A model generated the notes under the pieces. It did not search any database, was not told the DNA's origin, and worked only from the letters and a program-made list of their open reading frames with translations. From Pochonia chlamydosporia 170 (lineage: Eukaryota; Ascomycota; Sordariomycetes; Hypocreales; Clavicipitaceae), in NCBI RefSeq assembly GCF_001653235.2, contig NC_035791.1, forward strand, positions 930,001-994,000: DNA of 64,000 nt, in the 5' to 3' direction. Shown here piece by piece: positions 1 through 11,047 of this stretch. The position numbers and the translations under genes are program-made. Numbering within the stretch: position 1 is the stretch's first letter; every line of letters starts with the position of its first letter.

Positions 1-1308
1 GGGTTCAAGTATACCATCTAGGCATGGAATGCCAGATGTGTAATACCCTGATGGGTAATGATAATGGTCTAGCAAGAATATAACAAGTTTCACCCGCATA
101 TGTTGAGTCCCAGTGACCTTGTTTCCTTTTATAACCAATAGGAACTAAAGGTTACATTATTCAGACCGTGATGCAAGTATCTGGTGCATGTCGTCAGTTG
201 TTTTGACTGGTCTTCACGGTAAACATGTATCTATTTTTACCAGCTGTATGGCCTACACAGAAGTCCACTTTGAAAGTCGGGTATAATACTTCAGCTGCCT
301 GTTGCATTACTCAGCGGCTTGCAAGTTGTCAAATCAAGGTTCGTTCAAGCATGAAGTTTCCCGTTTTTAGCCAGCAACAACTCTGACAGAATCGTTATTC
401 AGTTATGTGTCTTTACGGAACCGGAGATTGACTAGGGCACTCTTCAATGGTTCCACTCTAGCATTAGGAGAAGGTTATTTTGTTTTGGTTAGACCTCGGG
501 AAATTAGAAGTGGGCGGAGGTAGTGAAGAAAATTAGATATCTAGGTCCACACACAAATAGCTTATGGAGAGAGGCGACAAGCTGCATTCTGAGTAACACG
601 GACCTACAGACTTCCTCAGTGCTAATTGTCATTTCTTCGTTCACATCTTGATGACAAGCGCTTTGATACGGCTGGTTTCTCCAAATTTGCCAAAAATAAC
701 TCTTCTCTTGAAGTGATGTTGGTGATACTGGCCGCAAGTAACCGCTAACATAAAACAACCACGAGTACCTTATTCCAGTTCGAATTTGTTATCGTTCACA
801 TGGCGATTTGTTGTATACCAATAGCACACCCCGACAGCGGGTTTATGAAGCTTGAGGCGGGGATATTCAACGCCGGCGTTGCATTTCTTGGCATACTGAA
901 ATACTCGCAAATTCGTTGAGTGTTTCTGGAACCGGGGGGGGTTCCAATTACCCCAATTCCCCTCAATTTTTTAATTTCACTACCCCGGATTTTTAATTAC
1001 CGTATTGTAAATTATGGCTAGCTTCATGGTGTCGGCAAATGGACCATGGTGTTGCGTTCGGGAATTCAAATCGCCGTTTTTGCAACTTGCCACTAAAGGC
1101 ATCAGCGAGTTGCACGGCTTGTATTACCTGCTGCAGCAGGGTTACATCGAGCAATCAACGGCTTTAAAGTTGCAGCTCAACTATAAGAGCAATTGATTCT
1201 GCAGATCCCGGGGTAACAGAATGCTCTTCTCGACTACCCCATCAAAGCACCCATCCTTCCCTCTGTCTGCTCGGTTCAAGCGTCCTGTGAATTGCAACAT
1301 CGTTCACA
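1..1308. other. Intergenic, no gene recognised
   Basis: Only short ORFs without recognisable protein features are present. A run of G followed by AT-rich sequence lies near 935-1005. The last 100-200 bases should hold the promoter and leader of the mannanase gene, but I see no clear TATA box. Confidence 0.6.
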
Positions 1309-2803
1309 ATGAAAGGCTCTTTCGTCTCCGTAATTGCCACTGTAGCAATCGCCAATGCAGCACCCAACTTCTCTCCGCTGCAAGCGGCCTTGTCCAGTTT
1401 CCACCTGACACCCCAGATTTTGAAAACCATCATTAAGCCAGTTCAGGTTGCCTTGGAGCGAAACACGCATGTAACCCGCGAAGGAACCCAGTTGAAACTG
1501 AATGGAGCTGCTTGGACCGCATCCGGTGCAAACGTGTACTGGCTCGGGCTTGATGAGAATGTTATTCCTCCTCCTGGAGAGCCATTCTACCCCAAGTTCA
1601 ACGCGAGCTACCCGTCGAAAGGACGAGTCGTTGAAGTCATGAATACTCTTCAGGTAATGGGTGCAAGAACCATTCGAAGCCAGACGCTGGGGATTAGTGT
1701 CGGAAACCCACTCAGTCTGATGCCTAGTCTCTATGAGTGGAACGAAGCAGCATTTGAGCCTATTGACTGGGCGATATTCCAGGCCCGTCAACATGGTCTG
1801 AGAGTTCAAGTTCCTCTTATTGACAATTATGTGAGTAATTGATATAAGAGCGTTTAGCCACCAAATGCTATTGCTAACATGACCTAGGACTATTACCATG
1901 GCGGGAAGTTTGACTTTTGTCGATTTCGAGGCATCAACGTCACCGGGGCAGACGGATATGGCAAAGTGTATGAACTTCCCCAGGTTGGGCCATGTAACAA
2001 GAGAAAAACAACTAACTTTACCTCAGCGATCCTCGAATTCAACAATTTTACACAAATCCAGTCATCGTTAACGACTTCAAACGCTACGTGAAGAAGCTCA
2101 TTACGCACGTCAACCCTTATACTGGATTGAGCTACGCCGATGACGCCACCATCTATGCCTATGAAACGGGAAATGAGCTCAGCGGCCCCATCTTTAGAGA
2201 CATGAACGTACCAAACGAGTGGACGACGGAAATAGCCGTAAGTTTTCATCATCAGAGTCGGCCACAAAATATGCTAACTTTGCCAACCAGCGATATGTCA
2301 AGTCTCTTGCGCCCAAGAAACTAATCATGGACGGCACATACGGCATCAATAAAACCCATCTGGGCCTCAAGGAAGTCGACATATTCTCCAATCACTTCTA
2401 CCCCACAAATACCACCGTTCTCCAGGAAGACATTGCCATTGTGCGAGCAGCAGGCAAGACGTACATGGCAGGCGAATACGACTGGACAGCAAACGTAAAC
2501 TCAGCTAGTCCTCTGGAAGAGTTTTTCGGAGAGATTGAGAAGCAACAGAAAAACTCGAAGCCCACTGCCATTGGCTCTCAATTTTGGTCCTTGTTTATGC
2601 ACAACGTCCCGGATTGTAATCAATTCGTTAACCATACTGATGGGTTTTCACTACAGTATGGGAACCCGCTGAACAGTGTGCACAATAATACGCAAATATC
2701 CAAGGTACGCAAGCACATGTTTGCTATGAAGGGAATCAAGGTGGATGACTACCTGCCCGCTGTTTCGTGTCCAGGATTCGAAGCAGAGTATACATATCAG
2801 TAG
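1309..2803 (+). CDS. Secreted GH5 mannan endo-1,4-beta-mannosidase
   Basis: Four exons fit by frame and splice signals: 1309-1830, 1888-1967, 2027-2237 and 2291-2803, giving 441 aa. The N-terminus (MKGSFVSVIATVAIANAAP) is a signal peptide, so the enzyme should be secreted and cut beta-1,4-mannan backbones by the retaining GH5 mechanism. Seen directly: the acid/base motif YETGNELSG with the catalytic Glu near residue 251, the nucleophile motif AGEYDW with Glu near 333, and conserved stretches such as ANVYWLGLDEN and VDIFSNHFYP. Length is normal for a fungal GH5 mannanase without a carbohydrate-binding module. The donor of intron 2 (GTATGA at 1968) is the one that keeps the frame into DPRIQQFYTNP; a donor two bases earlier would break it. 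GH5 membership is firm; mannan as substrate is inferred from family similarity. Confidence 0.9.
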
Positions 2804-3032
2804 GGTTCATGTGTTGTCCAACGTCACCATGAGCACCAGCCCTTGATTGAGCAAGGTTTATTAAATTCATTATACTAGTTTATCATTGGCATAATCCAAT
2901 TATGTGGCAATGTAGCTATGATAAGGAATGTCTTTGTGATTTGCATAGAATATGTCCCAGTTATCCTCCCATGTCGTGTTTGCATTTTCGAATGTGTTTC
3001 CCATCCGTCAACCTCGTAGCTACGCTTCATTC

Positions 3033-3294
3033 TTATGCCTTATATGTCTTGTATCCACCCGCTGGTGGCGGATAGTTGCCGTAACCGCCCTTCAGTGGTG
3101 GATAATCGCCATAACCTCCAGCCGGAGGAGGATAGTTTCCGTATCCCCCAGCCGGAGCTGGGTAGTCTCCATATCCGCCCTTGGGTGGTGGGTAGTCACC
3201 GTAGTCGGCTGGGTTGGCTTCTGCCTCCGGTTCAGCAAGGAGCAGCGAACGTAGTGCCAATGGCAGCAAGTAGAGCGACGATTGTGAACTTCAT
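3033..3294 (-). pseudogene. Small secreted Gly/Tyr/Pro decapeptide-repeat protein, frameshifted in this sequence
   Basis: The ATG at 3294 opens a canonical signal peptide (MKFTIVALLAAIGTTFAAP), but that frame stops right after it. The adjacent frame continues as AEPEAEANPAD and then five or so tandem decapeptides of the form GGYGDYPPPK or GGYGNYPPPA, ending GGYKTYKA. One extra base in or near the GCAAGG at 3235-3240 explains the break. It may be a true lesion or a sequencing error. A start at 3269 in the repeat frame would avoid the lesion but gives a poorer leader. The repeats are rich in Tyr, Gly and Pro and lack KR/RR Kex2 sites. The gene lies about 1.2 kb from a divergently transcribed UstYa-type oxidase, so it could be a peptide precursor; a cell-wall or adhesive protein is the simpler alternative. 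Confidence 0.6.
3061..3210 (-). repeat. Five tandem 30-bp units encoding decapeptides
   Basis: Each 30-bp unit encodes Gly-Gly-Tyr-Gly-(Asp/Asn)-Tyr-Pro-x-(Pro/Leu)-x. Units differ mainly at synonymous sites and at the Asp/Asn, Ala/Pro and Lys/Ala positions, so the array has diverged at DNA level while the peptide pattern persisted. Confidence 0.85.
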
Positions 3295-4479
3295 GACTAG
3301 GTTTTGTCGGTTCCGTTGATGCAGAGTGGGCTGAATCGTCAAGTTATGAGCTTGGATGACTGAAGAATGAATGCAGTTTCACCTGGAAGCAGATTTTTCG
3401 CACTAAAGTGTCATAATTGCCAGAGGAAGGAGTCACGACCTTTAAGTCTGCCATGCAGGCTGTGGCAACAGGATTTCACTTCGTTTCGGTAATGAACTAT
3501 CCGAGCCGTGCAGCAATAATCTCAATCCAATGATGACTTCCCATACCACATATGGCGAGCTGGTTGTCAACTATGGCGCCACTGATGATAACAGCATCTG
3601 AAATTTGCTCGCCTTGTCAGAGTGTAGGCATATGCTGAAAGTCAGCCATGTTCAACTTGCTGCTATCAAGCCACTGCATTGATTTCACATTGATTTTGGT
3701 TGATTTTGGCAGTTTTTGGCAGTTTTGGCGTGAATATACCCCATGCAGACAATTGTTTTCCCCCGCCGCTTTCAATAGTGTGCCAACCTCACCGGTTGCA
3801 TCAAGAGATGCTGCTCTAGCCCTCATCGATAGTTGCCGTTCAATGCAGCTCAAACAGGACTACGGCTGGAAAGCTTACACTGAACCATGGCCAGCCGCAC
3901 CCCAAACCGGCAGTTGATGACGTGCAGAAAGAGTCTTGTTGCTCCTCCTCACTAGCCTTGGCGTCCATAAAGGTCAGCAAACAAGCTTCACCAGTAGGTG
4001 GAACTATCAATCAGCCGCAGCCATGGAGTCGCCGAACTCCCCGCCCGACGACGCCATAGGGCTGAAGGACAAATCAGCACAGCTTCTAAAAACGCCCACC
4101 TGCAAGAGACACATCCAGGCCTTCGTGTTTGGCATCCGGGCGTGGCGATCGATACCGGCCAAAAGGTTAGGCTTCGCGAGATGGTGCGTTTACGTCTCAA
4201 TAATGCATCCCGGCCCAACCGGTTAACTGTTAGCTGGGTGAGTACGGAGCAGATGGACGTGGAAATAAAATGCCAATGCCATCGAATTGACAACAGTGGC
4301 TTGAATCGGTCCAAATCAGTGTTAGGTTGTGTGATATTGTGAAAGTCGAAGCTGCTTGGCAGATGGAGTGGCTTACACAGATGGGACAAGAAGCTCCGGT
4401 TCTCAATTGACTGGTTCCATTCTCATCACTTTCACGATTCTTCTATTTCTTTTGCTGAGCGAACATCGATTTAATCACA
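3295..4479. other. Shared upstream region between the repeat gene and the UstYa-type gene
   Basis: The two flanking genes are transcribed away from each other, so this 1.2 kb should hold both promoters. The ORFs within it show no recognisable domain. Confidence 0.5.
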
Positions 4480-5602
4480 ATGACAAAGGAGTCGGATCAG
4501 CATCGGCTGCTGCCAGGCGGCACGGACGATTCAGAAGATGACTTGGAACTGTCGCAGAACGAACTTGTTGGGAGACGGAAGCAATCAGGCAGACAATTTG
4601 CCAAGTCGTGCTTGTTCGTCGCAGTGTTAATTGCGGCTTCTATCGCCTCTTTTTGGGCTGGATCGCGGATATCAATGCGAAAATCTCCGCTGGATGCAAA
4701 ATGCGCGGCACATACTACACAGTGGTGTAAGTCGCATTACCTGATGCAAGTTGCAGATTTCAACATGAGCTAACCCATGCCAGCTCCTGTTCTGAGAGAT
4801 GTCAATGTGAAGTACGAGACTCGGTTGTTCAACGGGTCGTTTATGAAAGAGAATATATACAGACGACCAGGATCGACAGAGGTGGATCAAGCTTGGGAAG
4901 ATTTGGGAGTGGACTGTAAGAGGCTCGACTCTGATGCCAGATTCGCTTCACTGACTTTAGGCCTTGTTAGACCGAGCTGGGATTATCTCATACGAAGATG
5001 GCTTAGCCAGTGGGCTGAAACCATCATTTGTTCAGAGGGCGGCCAAGTATGGTGGAGGTTTTCTGGTCAACGTCGAGGGAATGCATCATTTACACTGCCT
5101 AGTGAGCGTCATCTTCCATCTTCAGTATACCTTCAGCTAACATATGTGTTCCAGAACCTACTGCGGAAGTCACTTTACTTCAACTATGACCACTACAAAC
5201 AACTAGGCAAACACGAATTCATCAACGAAGAGATAATACTACGTCCCCATATCAGTAAGTGACGATGGGCAAACACAACCTTGCAGTTCACTAACAACAA
5301 AGCAGCCCATTGCCTTGATGCTATTCGTCAAGTCCTAATATGCAACGTGGATACAGCCGTGCTGGGACAAGTCTGGGCAGACTCAGAAAAGCCGTTTCCG
5401 TTCCCAGACTTCAACACAAACCACAAGTGCAAGAATTATGATGACATAAAGGACTGGGCACGAAAACTTCAGGTAATATTATTTATGAATTTCTTGGCGC
5501 TTCATTTTGCTGACTGTATAACAGAGGGCACCAAATGACCAAATTCCTGCTGATTATTTGGCCAAGCCTCGCCAAGGAGATGTTTTCCCATTAGTTCCTT
5601 GA
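4480..5602 (+). CDS. UstYa-type (DUF3328) oxidase
   Basis: Six exons restore a full family member: 4480-4726, 4784-4915, 4971-5101, 5155-5254, 5306-5472 and 5525-5602, giving 284 aa. Residues 43-61 form a single N-terminal membrane anchor (about FVAVLIAASIASFWAGSRI) after a basic, acidic-patch tail. The luminal part carries both family signatures: HHLHC at 165-169 inside GMHHLHCLNLLRKSLY, and HITHC at 202-206 followed by LDAIRQVLICN. UstYa and its relatives catalyse oxidative cyclisation or desaturation in ustiloxin, cyclochlorotine and related pathways; the paired HxxHC motifs are thought to form the active site. The acceptor at 5305 was chosen because it gives exactly HxxHC. The substrate cannot be read from the sequence. 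No P450, methyltransferase or tyrosinase lies beside it. A divergent Tyr-rich repeat gene is about 1.2 kb upstream. Confidence 0.9.
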
Positions 5603-6722
5603 TGCTATCATAGAGAGACAGCGTTGTTGAGGGATTTATTGTTGAAATGTTCATCGATTGTACTATAGTCCAATTCAAAGTACATACTGTTCTAGCATGG
5701 CGAACCTACGTCGCTTTGATTTATATTGTCTGTGTCTATCTCCTCCCAATTGATGCTTCTCAACAACCAGAGCCCTTTCTTCTGAACGATCTCCATGATA
5801 CTTCCCAGCGGTTTCAGTATCCAAAAGGTTGGGCTTCAGAAATCAGTGACGGCCATGAATTCAGCACATATTAAATGCCTCTTTTATTGGCCAATCCTGT
5901 GTTCCTCATGCTGCAACGTCTATTTCGCTAGCAGAAATATCTACAATCCGTCATCCTAGTCGCCAAGTCCAGTGTTTACACCAGCCAGCATAATGGCACT
6001 CCCTTGAATTTCCACTACCAATTTGGTTGGTGGAACAGCCAAAGGATTCAACCTTGATTAGAATTAGCCGGCAAAGCCGGCGCTTTAAAGTATCATTCCT
6101 GGCAGGCATGGAGACATCACAGCGCCAAGTTTTATCAGAACCCGGCGAACATCGGGTCGATCCCCGTTCCCCGCGATCTTGACTGCCGCCAAGGTTGCAT
6201 TGAAGTGGCTTTCCCCAGTGATTGAATAGGGCAGAAATGATATCAGGAAGTTGTCCGAACTGGAGGGCGAACTAGTTGAATATGGAAACTGATTCAAAGT
6301 GTGGCTGCTTCTTATTCTGCAGCAAGGTTTTCTGCAGGCTAAATACCAACAACTTCCCATCAAATGTGAGAAAACTTGATGGTTGTTCAGTAAATATACA
6401 TCGCCGAACGACGGAAAAGTCTATTGGGTAGTGATCAGCAAACTTGCCCTTTCAATGTTACATCTAACCGGCGATTCAAGGGGCCTTGGCAGGTCGCGAC
6501 TAGAGGCTCTCTACCCCGAAAGCGTAGTTGGAGTGACGATCACCGGGTGAAACTGGGGAAACCATGAAGCTTGAATCTAATAGACGGAGAAAAAAGACTC
6601 CACGAGTTTGGATAGTTATCAACAAGCCTATTTAAGATGTTGAGTTAGCCAGGCATAGCCACAATTCACCAGACTACCTATCAATCAGCAAACTTGTCAA
6701 GTGCCATTCTCAATCAATCAAA
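5603..6722. other. Intergenic; 3' region of UstYa-type gene and promoter of chitosanase
   Basis: No coding feature is recognised. A short GCCGGC-AAA-GCCGGC hairpin lies near 6067-6081. A TATA-like element stands upstream of the chitosanase start and is listed separately. Confidence 0.5.
6629..6635 (+). promoter_or_regulatory. TATA-like box of the chitosanase gene
   Basis: TATTTAA lies 88-94 bp upstream of the ATG at 6723, a plausible spacing for a fungal core promoter. Confidence 0.4.
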
Positions 6723-7591
6723 ATGCATCGCGCAACTATCTCCGCTGCCGTGGCTACTCTCCTTGCAGGCAATGTCCTTGCAAGAGATGTCCCCTCCAAC
6801 GTCAAGGCTCTGTATGACTCCATCAGATCATCCGGGTCATGCAGCAACGTCTTACAAGGAGGATTCTTCAGCCAAGAAGACGACTCCAAGGGTACACCCA
6901 TGCCTGAAAAGCTTAAGCCAATTATCGCGTACTAACACTTGGACCAGACTTCTGCTACTGCGGTGACCATCTTCAGGACAAGGGTATCATCTACCTCCAA
7001 GGCAATGGAGGTCAACTCGTCAACATGGACATTGACTGTGACGGTCACCTAGGTCAGGGGAACGGAGACTGCGATAGCTCCGGCGATACCCAAGGCCAGA
7101 CAACCTTCGGAGATACCGTTGCCAGCTACGACAAGGGCATCGATGACCTCAATGCCTACGTGCACTCATACGTGGTTCTCGGTAACCAGGGCAGCGGAGA
7201 CGGTTACGTTGAGTACGACCCTCAGGGCGATGGTGTCGAGCCACTGTCCGTTGTCGCAGTCGTTTGCGGAGACAAGATGGTAAGTCCTTTAATCAGAAAG
7301 ATCATTTTCAGAAAACTAAATAAGACATAGTTCTACGGTGTCTGGGGAGATACCAACGGTGACGACGGCCCACCACTGGTCGGCGAAGTCTCTCTTTCTC
7401 TTGGCCAGGCTTGCTATGGCCGCGCTGTCAATGGAAATGAGGCCCACGATGACAACGACGTGCTGTACATTGCTTTCAAGGGCAGCAATGCTGTTCCCGG
7501 AGCTGATGGTGCTGATTGGGGTGCGAGCAGCTTTGACGACTTTGAGAACTCTTTGGCGTCTTTGGGTGACAGTCTTGTTTCTCAGCTGTAA
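6723..7591 (+). CDS. Secreted GH75 fungal endo-chitosanase
   Basis: Three exons: 6723-6891, 6948-7279 and 7331-7591, giving 253 aa, the usual GH75 size. Residues 1-20 (MHRATISAAVATLLAGNVLA) form a signal peptide. The mature part has GH75 hallmarks: FFSQEDDSKDFCYCGDH near 48-64, MDIDCDG in the middle, and VWGDTNGDDGPPLVGE with Asp174 and Glu186, matching the catalytic Asp/Glu pair known in the Fusarium solani enzyme. It hydrolyses chitosan outside the cell. The gene stands alone, but the same window encodes a chitin deacetylase-like enzyme (52.6-54.2 kb) that could supply chitosan, so the two may act on one substrate chain. The first intron (donor at 6892, CTAAC branch, acceptor ending 6947) restores the codon for Asp57. 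Confidence 0.93.
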
Positions 7592-8754
7592 GCGGACTGC
7601 CTTTAGGGGTCTACCTTGGAGCAAACGTATATAGTGTCAATTCACTTCAATAGTGCTGTATTTAGTGCTGTATATAGCCCATATGGACATCACAGAATCT
7701 TCTTCAACACTCATTGGCTTAGACTCGATTTTATGTTGCTCGCAATAATAAAGTGAGTGGAAAGAACACTTGCCGGAGTCTTGATTCCATTCATCATCCC
7801 GGATTCTTAGAATATCACATTCCAGGTACGATCTTCATCTCCTTTCAACATAAATATGATAACCTTACAACTAAATCTTTCGACCTGTGAATAAGCCATC
7901 ATACACACCCACCCACGCAGCAGCAACACGAGGAACAACACTGACAGCAGCACAAACATACTCCACAGTATTTATATGCTCAATTGACTATACACATATC
8001 CCAATCCACTTACTGCGCCCAAAACGTAACATCATCCCACTTAACAGTAATACTCCCCGAACCACTATTCGCCGTACAACAGTCGAGTATAGAGCTGGAA
8101 TCACAACGGACCCAGTTTCCTTTCTCAAAGGAGTTTCTAAATTATGGGTGCTTTAACCTAAGCAGTTCCTACGTCTTAGTAAGTTACCTAAGCATGCTCC
8201 TAAGCCAGTAATAAAGCAGTATTGCAGTCTGTCTGCTGTTATTTTCACCTACGTTTTTGTTTTTTTTACGGGTTTCAAGTTTAATTGCCAACCGCCACTC
8301 GTAGATGCCTCATTGCATCTAGCTATGCCCATGTCTCTGTTCAAGGTTTTCAAGGTTAGCTACCTGCCGAGAAATTCGTTCAGATCCTCGAACTCGTTAC
8401 TGCTGCAAAGAGTCTAGAGCATAAAATATCACTTCCGAAATAGATTCCGATGCTAGAAACTGTGAACAGACACAACTCAACCTCGCGTTATATAAGTTAC
8501 TATTTTGTGATTACGCTCTAGTACTATAGCATACGTTTTTGGAGTGGACATATCCCCTGTCCACCTGTCTCCTAACTTCAACGCACATTTCCTCCTACAA
8601 ATGTCGAATTAGCTCCACGCTATCCGTACATGCTGTTGGCATATTTTGAACCGACAGCTTCTATTATGTTTGCGAACCGCCTTCTCACCCTACACGTTGT
8701 TGCTCATTTCCCATGCTCCGGAACGAAAGAAGCACTACCCCGCGCGGTAGTAAT
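7592..8754. other. AT-rich intergenic stretch
   Basis: No gene recognised. The part from about 8150 to 8600 is AT-rich, with many TA steps and repeated CCTAAG-like words, and could be mutated repeat DNA. I could not identify a parent element. Confidence 0.4.
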
Positions 8755-9111
8755 TTAATCGATGTGAATCTTCAGGACTAATCCCCAGTCGTATTTGCCC
8801 TTGCGTTTGCGTACACCAGAATTTTTTTGGAACGTGTGCTTATACCTGGATCCGTCACCAGGTTCGTATTCGAACCATCCGGCATTATTCCCCGATGAGT
8901 ATGACACAACAGAGGTCTGGCGCATGTCCTTGTCGCCCCTATCTGCCCAACACCGGGTCCAAACTCTTCCTCCGAAAAAGTTGGTGTAGTCAAGCGAAAA
9001 GTACTTGCCTGCAAAGAAGCAAGTTAGAAAGTTAATCTCCTTAACTGCGTTGACACCCGGGGCGACTGAAGCTGTCAGGGCCAACAGCGTAATAAGGTTG
9101 GTTTTAAGCAT
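8755..9111 (-). CDS. Small secreted protein, possibly killer-toxin-like beta/gamma-crystallin fold
   Basis: 118 aa as an uninterrupted ORF. The N-terminus (MLKTNLITLLALTASVAPG) is a signal peptide. The mature part has few cysteines and the stretch RVWTRCWADRG followed by SYSSGNNAGWFEYEPGD. This loosely recalls the Cys-Trp-Ala and Ser-Gly-Asn-Asn pattern of Streptomyces killer toxin-like proteins, which have a beta/gamma-crystallin fold. That link is from memory and weak; antimicrobial or host-directed roles are both possible. A polypyrimidine stretch ending TTTGCAG around codon 35 could be the 3' end of an intron, which would remove about 16 residues after the signal peptide without changing the frame downstream. 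No neighbour helps with function. Confidence 0.6.
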   Translation of the reverse strand: MLKTNLITLLALTASVAPGVNAVKEINFLTCFFAGKYFSLDYTNFFGGRVWTRCWADRGDKDMRQTSVVSYSSGNNAGWFEYEPGDGSRYKHTFQKNSGVRKRKGKYDWGLVLKIHID

Positions 9112-9221
9112 TGTGCAATAACGATATAATTCAGAGCGTGATAGTTGTTAGTAGAGTCTTGTGAAGACAAGCTTCTTAAATCTAAAAAAAAGCAAGTGCT
9201 AGATGCGTTCTTCCTTATACT

Positions 9222-9229
9222 TATATACA
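9222..9229 (-). promoter_or_regulatory. TATA-like box of the small secreted protein gene
   Basis: Read on the minus strand the sequence is TATATAAG, about 110 bp upstream of the ATG at 9111. Confidence 0.45.
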
Positions 9230-11047
9230 TAATAGTAAGAGTAGATTTACTTGTGATAATGCTTATAATTCTTCGCGTCTACCGCTATTGCTGTTGATTT
9301 GTAAGATACATAGCTATTGTTGTTTCTATCCGGACCAATAGGCACTGGCCACTTAGGATCGGTCTCAACTCCAAGGTAGTTTTGCTGATCTACAATTGAG
9401 TAGTGGGTGCTTAGTATGTCTGAATGCTTAACTTGGTAATATTCTCCATCGTGTGACTATGGCGTTGTCGAAACTTGGGTGTTTCCTCCCGCCTAAACTA
9501 ACTACCATAAATTAAGCGCCCTCGCAGCGTAATCAAATAGTTACGCAAGCCTACGAGGCCAAACGCAGCCCGTGCGTTAATAACAGGGGAAGAAAAGCCC
9601 AGTCTCCTAATGCGCAGCCGACACGTCACATCGAGGTGGTTTCATATATTTGTCGACTCCAAGAGTTGACCGATTTACAACAACTTCAGAGAACGAACCG
9701 ATGGGGGCTCGGTGACCTAAGTTGACCAGATCAGCGTTTAATTGTGTGTTAGCTATCAAAGTGAGGTATTAAACGCATTGTCGTGGTATCCATGGCATTG
9801 TTTTTGAAAATGTCATGGGAACAAAGAGATCTCAAGTCAGTAAGGCTATGATACTTTAATGCCGCCGGCAGGCAATTCAAAGCAGGCATCTCACGATTGT
9901 CCGCTCGAACTGAGGGAATACATGAACGCGCAGCGGACCCTGCGCGATGACGTATTCAAACCGAGGAACCTTTTTGTTCCAAAACGAAATGATCACATGG
10001 CGGTAAAAACACACCACGAGGTATATCGGTGCACAGGCGTAGATCGGCCGTGTCATACTACAGACCGCACAATGGTCTTAACACGTCCTGTCGGCGGGAC
10101 CATGTGTTGAGAAAGATGTCATCTAACTCGCGGAGCAAGAATGTTGATACGATGGTTTTGGACTCTGTACCTCCACCATGTCCGTGAGTCCGATGTTTGG
10201 GGAAAAAAGTCTTGTCTCCTGCTTAGAGCTTGCTGAGGAATCCCGTCTACACCTCATCACTCTATATCACGTTCTTAGACGTAGCCCTGTTTGACCAACT
10301 TCATTAGCGCCGTTTTATTTGAATCACTGCTTTACACTTTTACCCGTGCCACATACTGGCAAGTCCCGGCTCATAACGAAAGACCAAATTGGGCTATTTA
10401 GAGAACTCATCGAGGCAGGAGTCGCTGGTATACTAACCGCTGCCTTAACTGCCCAGGAATCAATCTATTAGCTTCAACTCCAAGGGGCAAGTGATCTGCG
10501 TTGCCGGCCCTCCCGGATCTATTTCCGATACTTACACATAACTGGGTAGATTCAGGAACTCCGTTGCCTGCTTTCAATTCACGCAATAACTTCATACTGC
10601 TGGCGAGGAGCAGATAACCTGTTATGATGCATCAAAGGTGGTATTTCCGTCCAATCCTTCCACGGAAAGTCATTGTTGCAATGTGACATATCCCGCCCGC
10701 ATTGCAACCTGGCAAGCCCTGCACCAGGGACCCGGAATTGACGTGGCATTACCGGTGGCATGCGCGGCATTCATGGAAAGTTTCTGGGCTTGTATTGAGT
10801 AGGTACCTAGGTATCCAAAGTATTCCCAAGCTTCACAGCTACTGAGTCAGTCACACAAATAGCCAAGTTGGGCCATGTTTCCATTCAATAGTCATATTTC
10901 GTTGTTGGTCATTCTAATATAGGGGCTAACAAAACAAGAAGGGGGTATAGCATCCTAAGTGCCAATAATGTGAACAAATAGGCTAACCAAGTACATAATT
11001 CCTCGTTCGAGCTGCTTCACCACCAGTTTCAGTATATCCCCCGTGTT
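9230..11047. other. Intergenic, no gene recognised
   Basis: Only short ORFs of random appearance. No RNA gene or repeat family was recognised. Confidence 0.5.

Noticed and set aside
1276..1899. 207-codon minus-strand ORF opposite the mannanase
   Set aside because: Antisense shadow of the first mannanase exon.
6067..6081. GCCGGC-AAA-GCCGGC hairpin, considered as a regulatory site
   Set aside because: The stem is only 6 bp of a self-complementary word, expected by chance, and has no link to a gene end.
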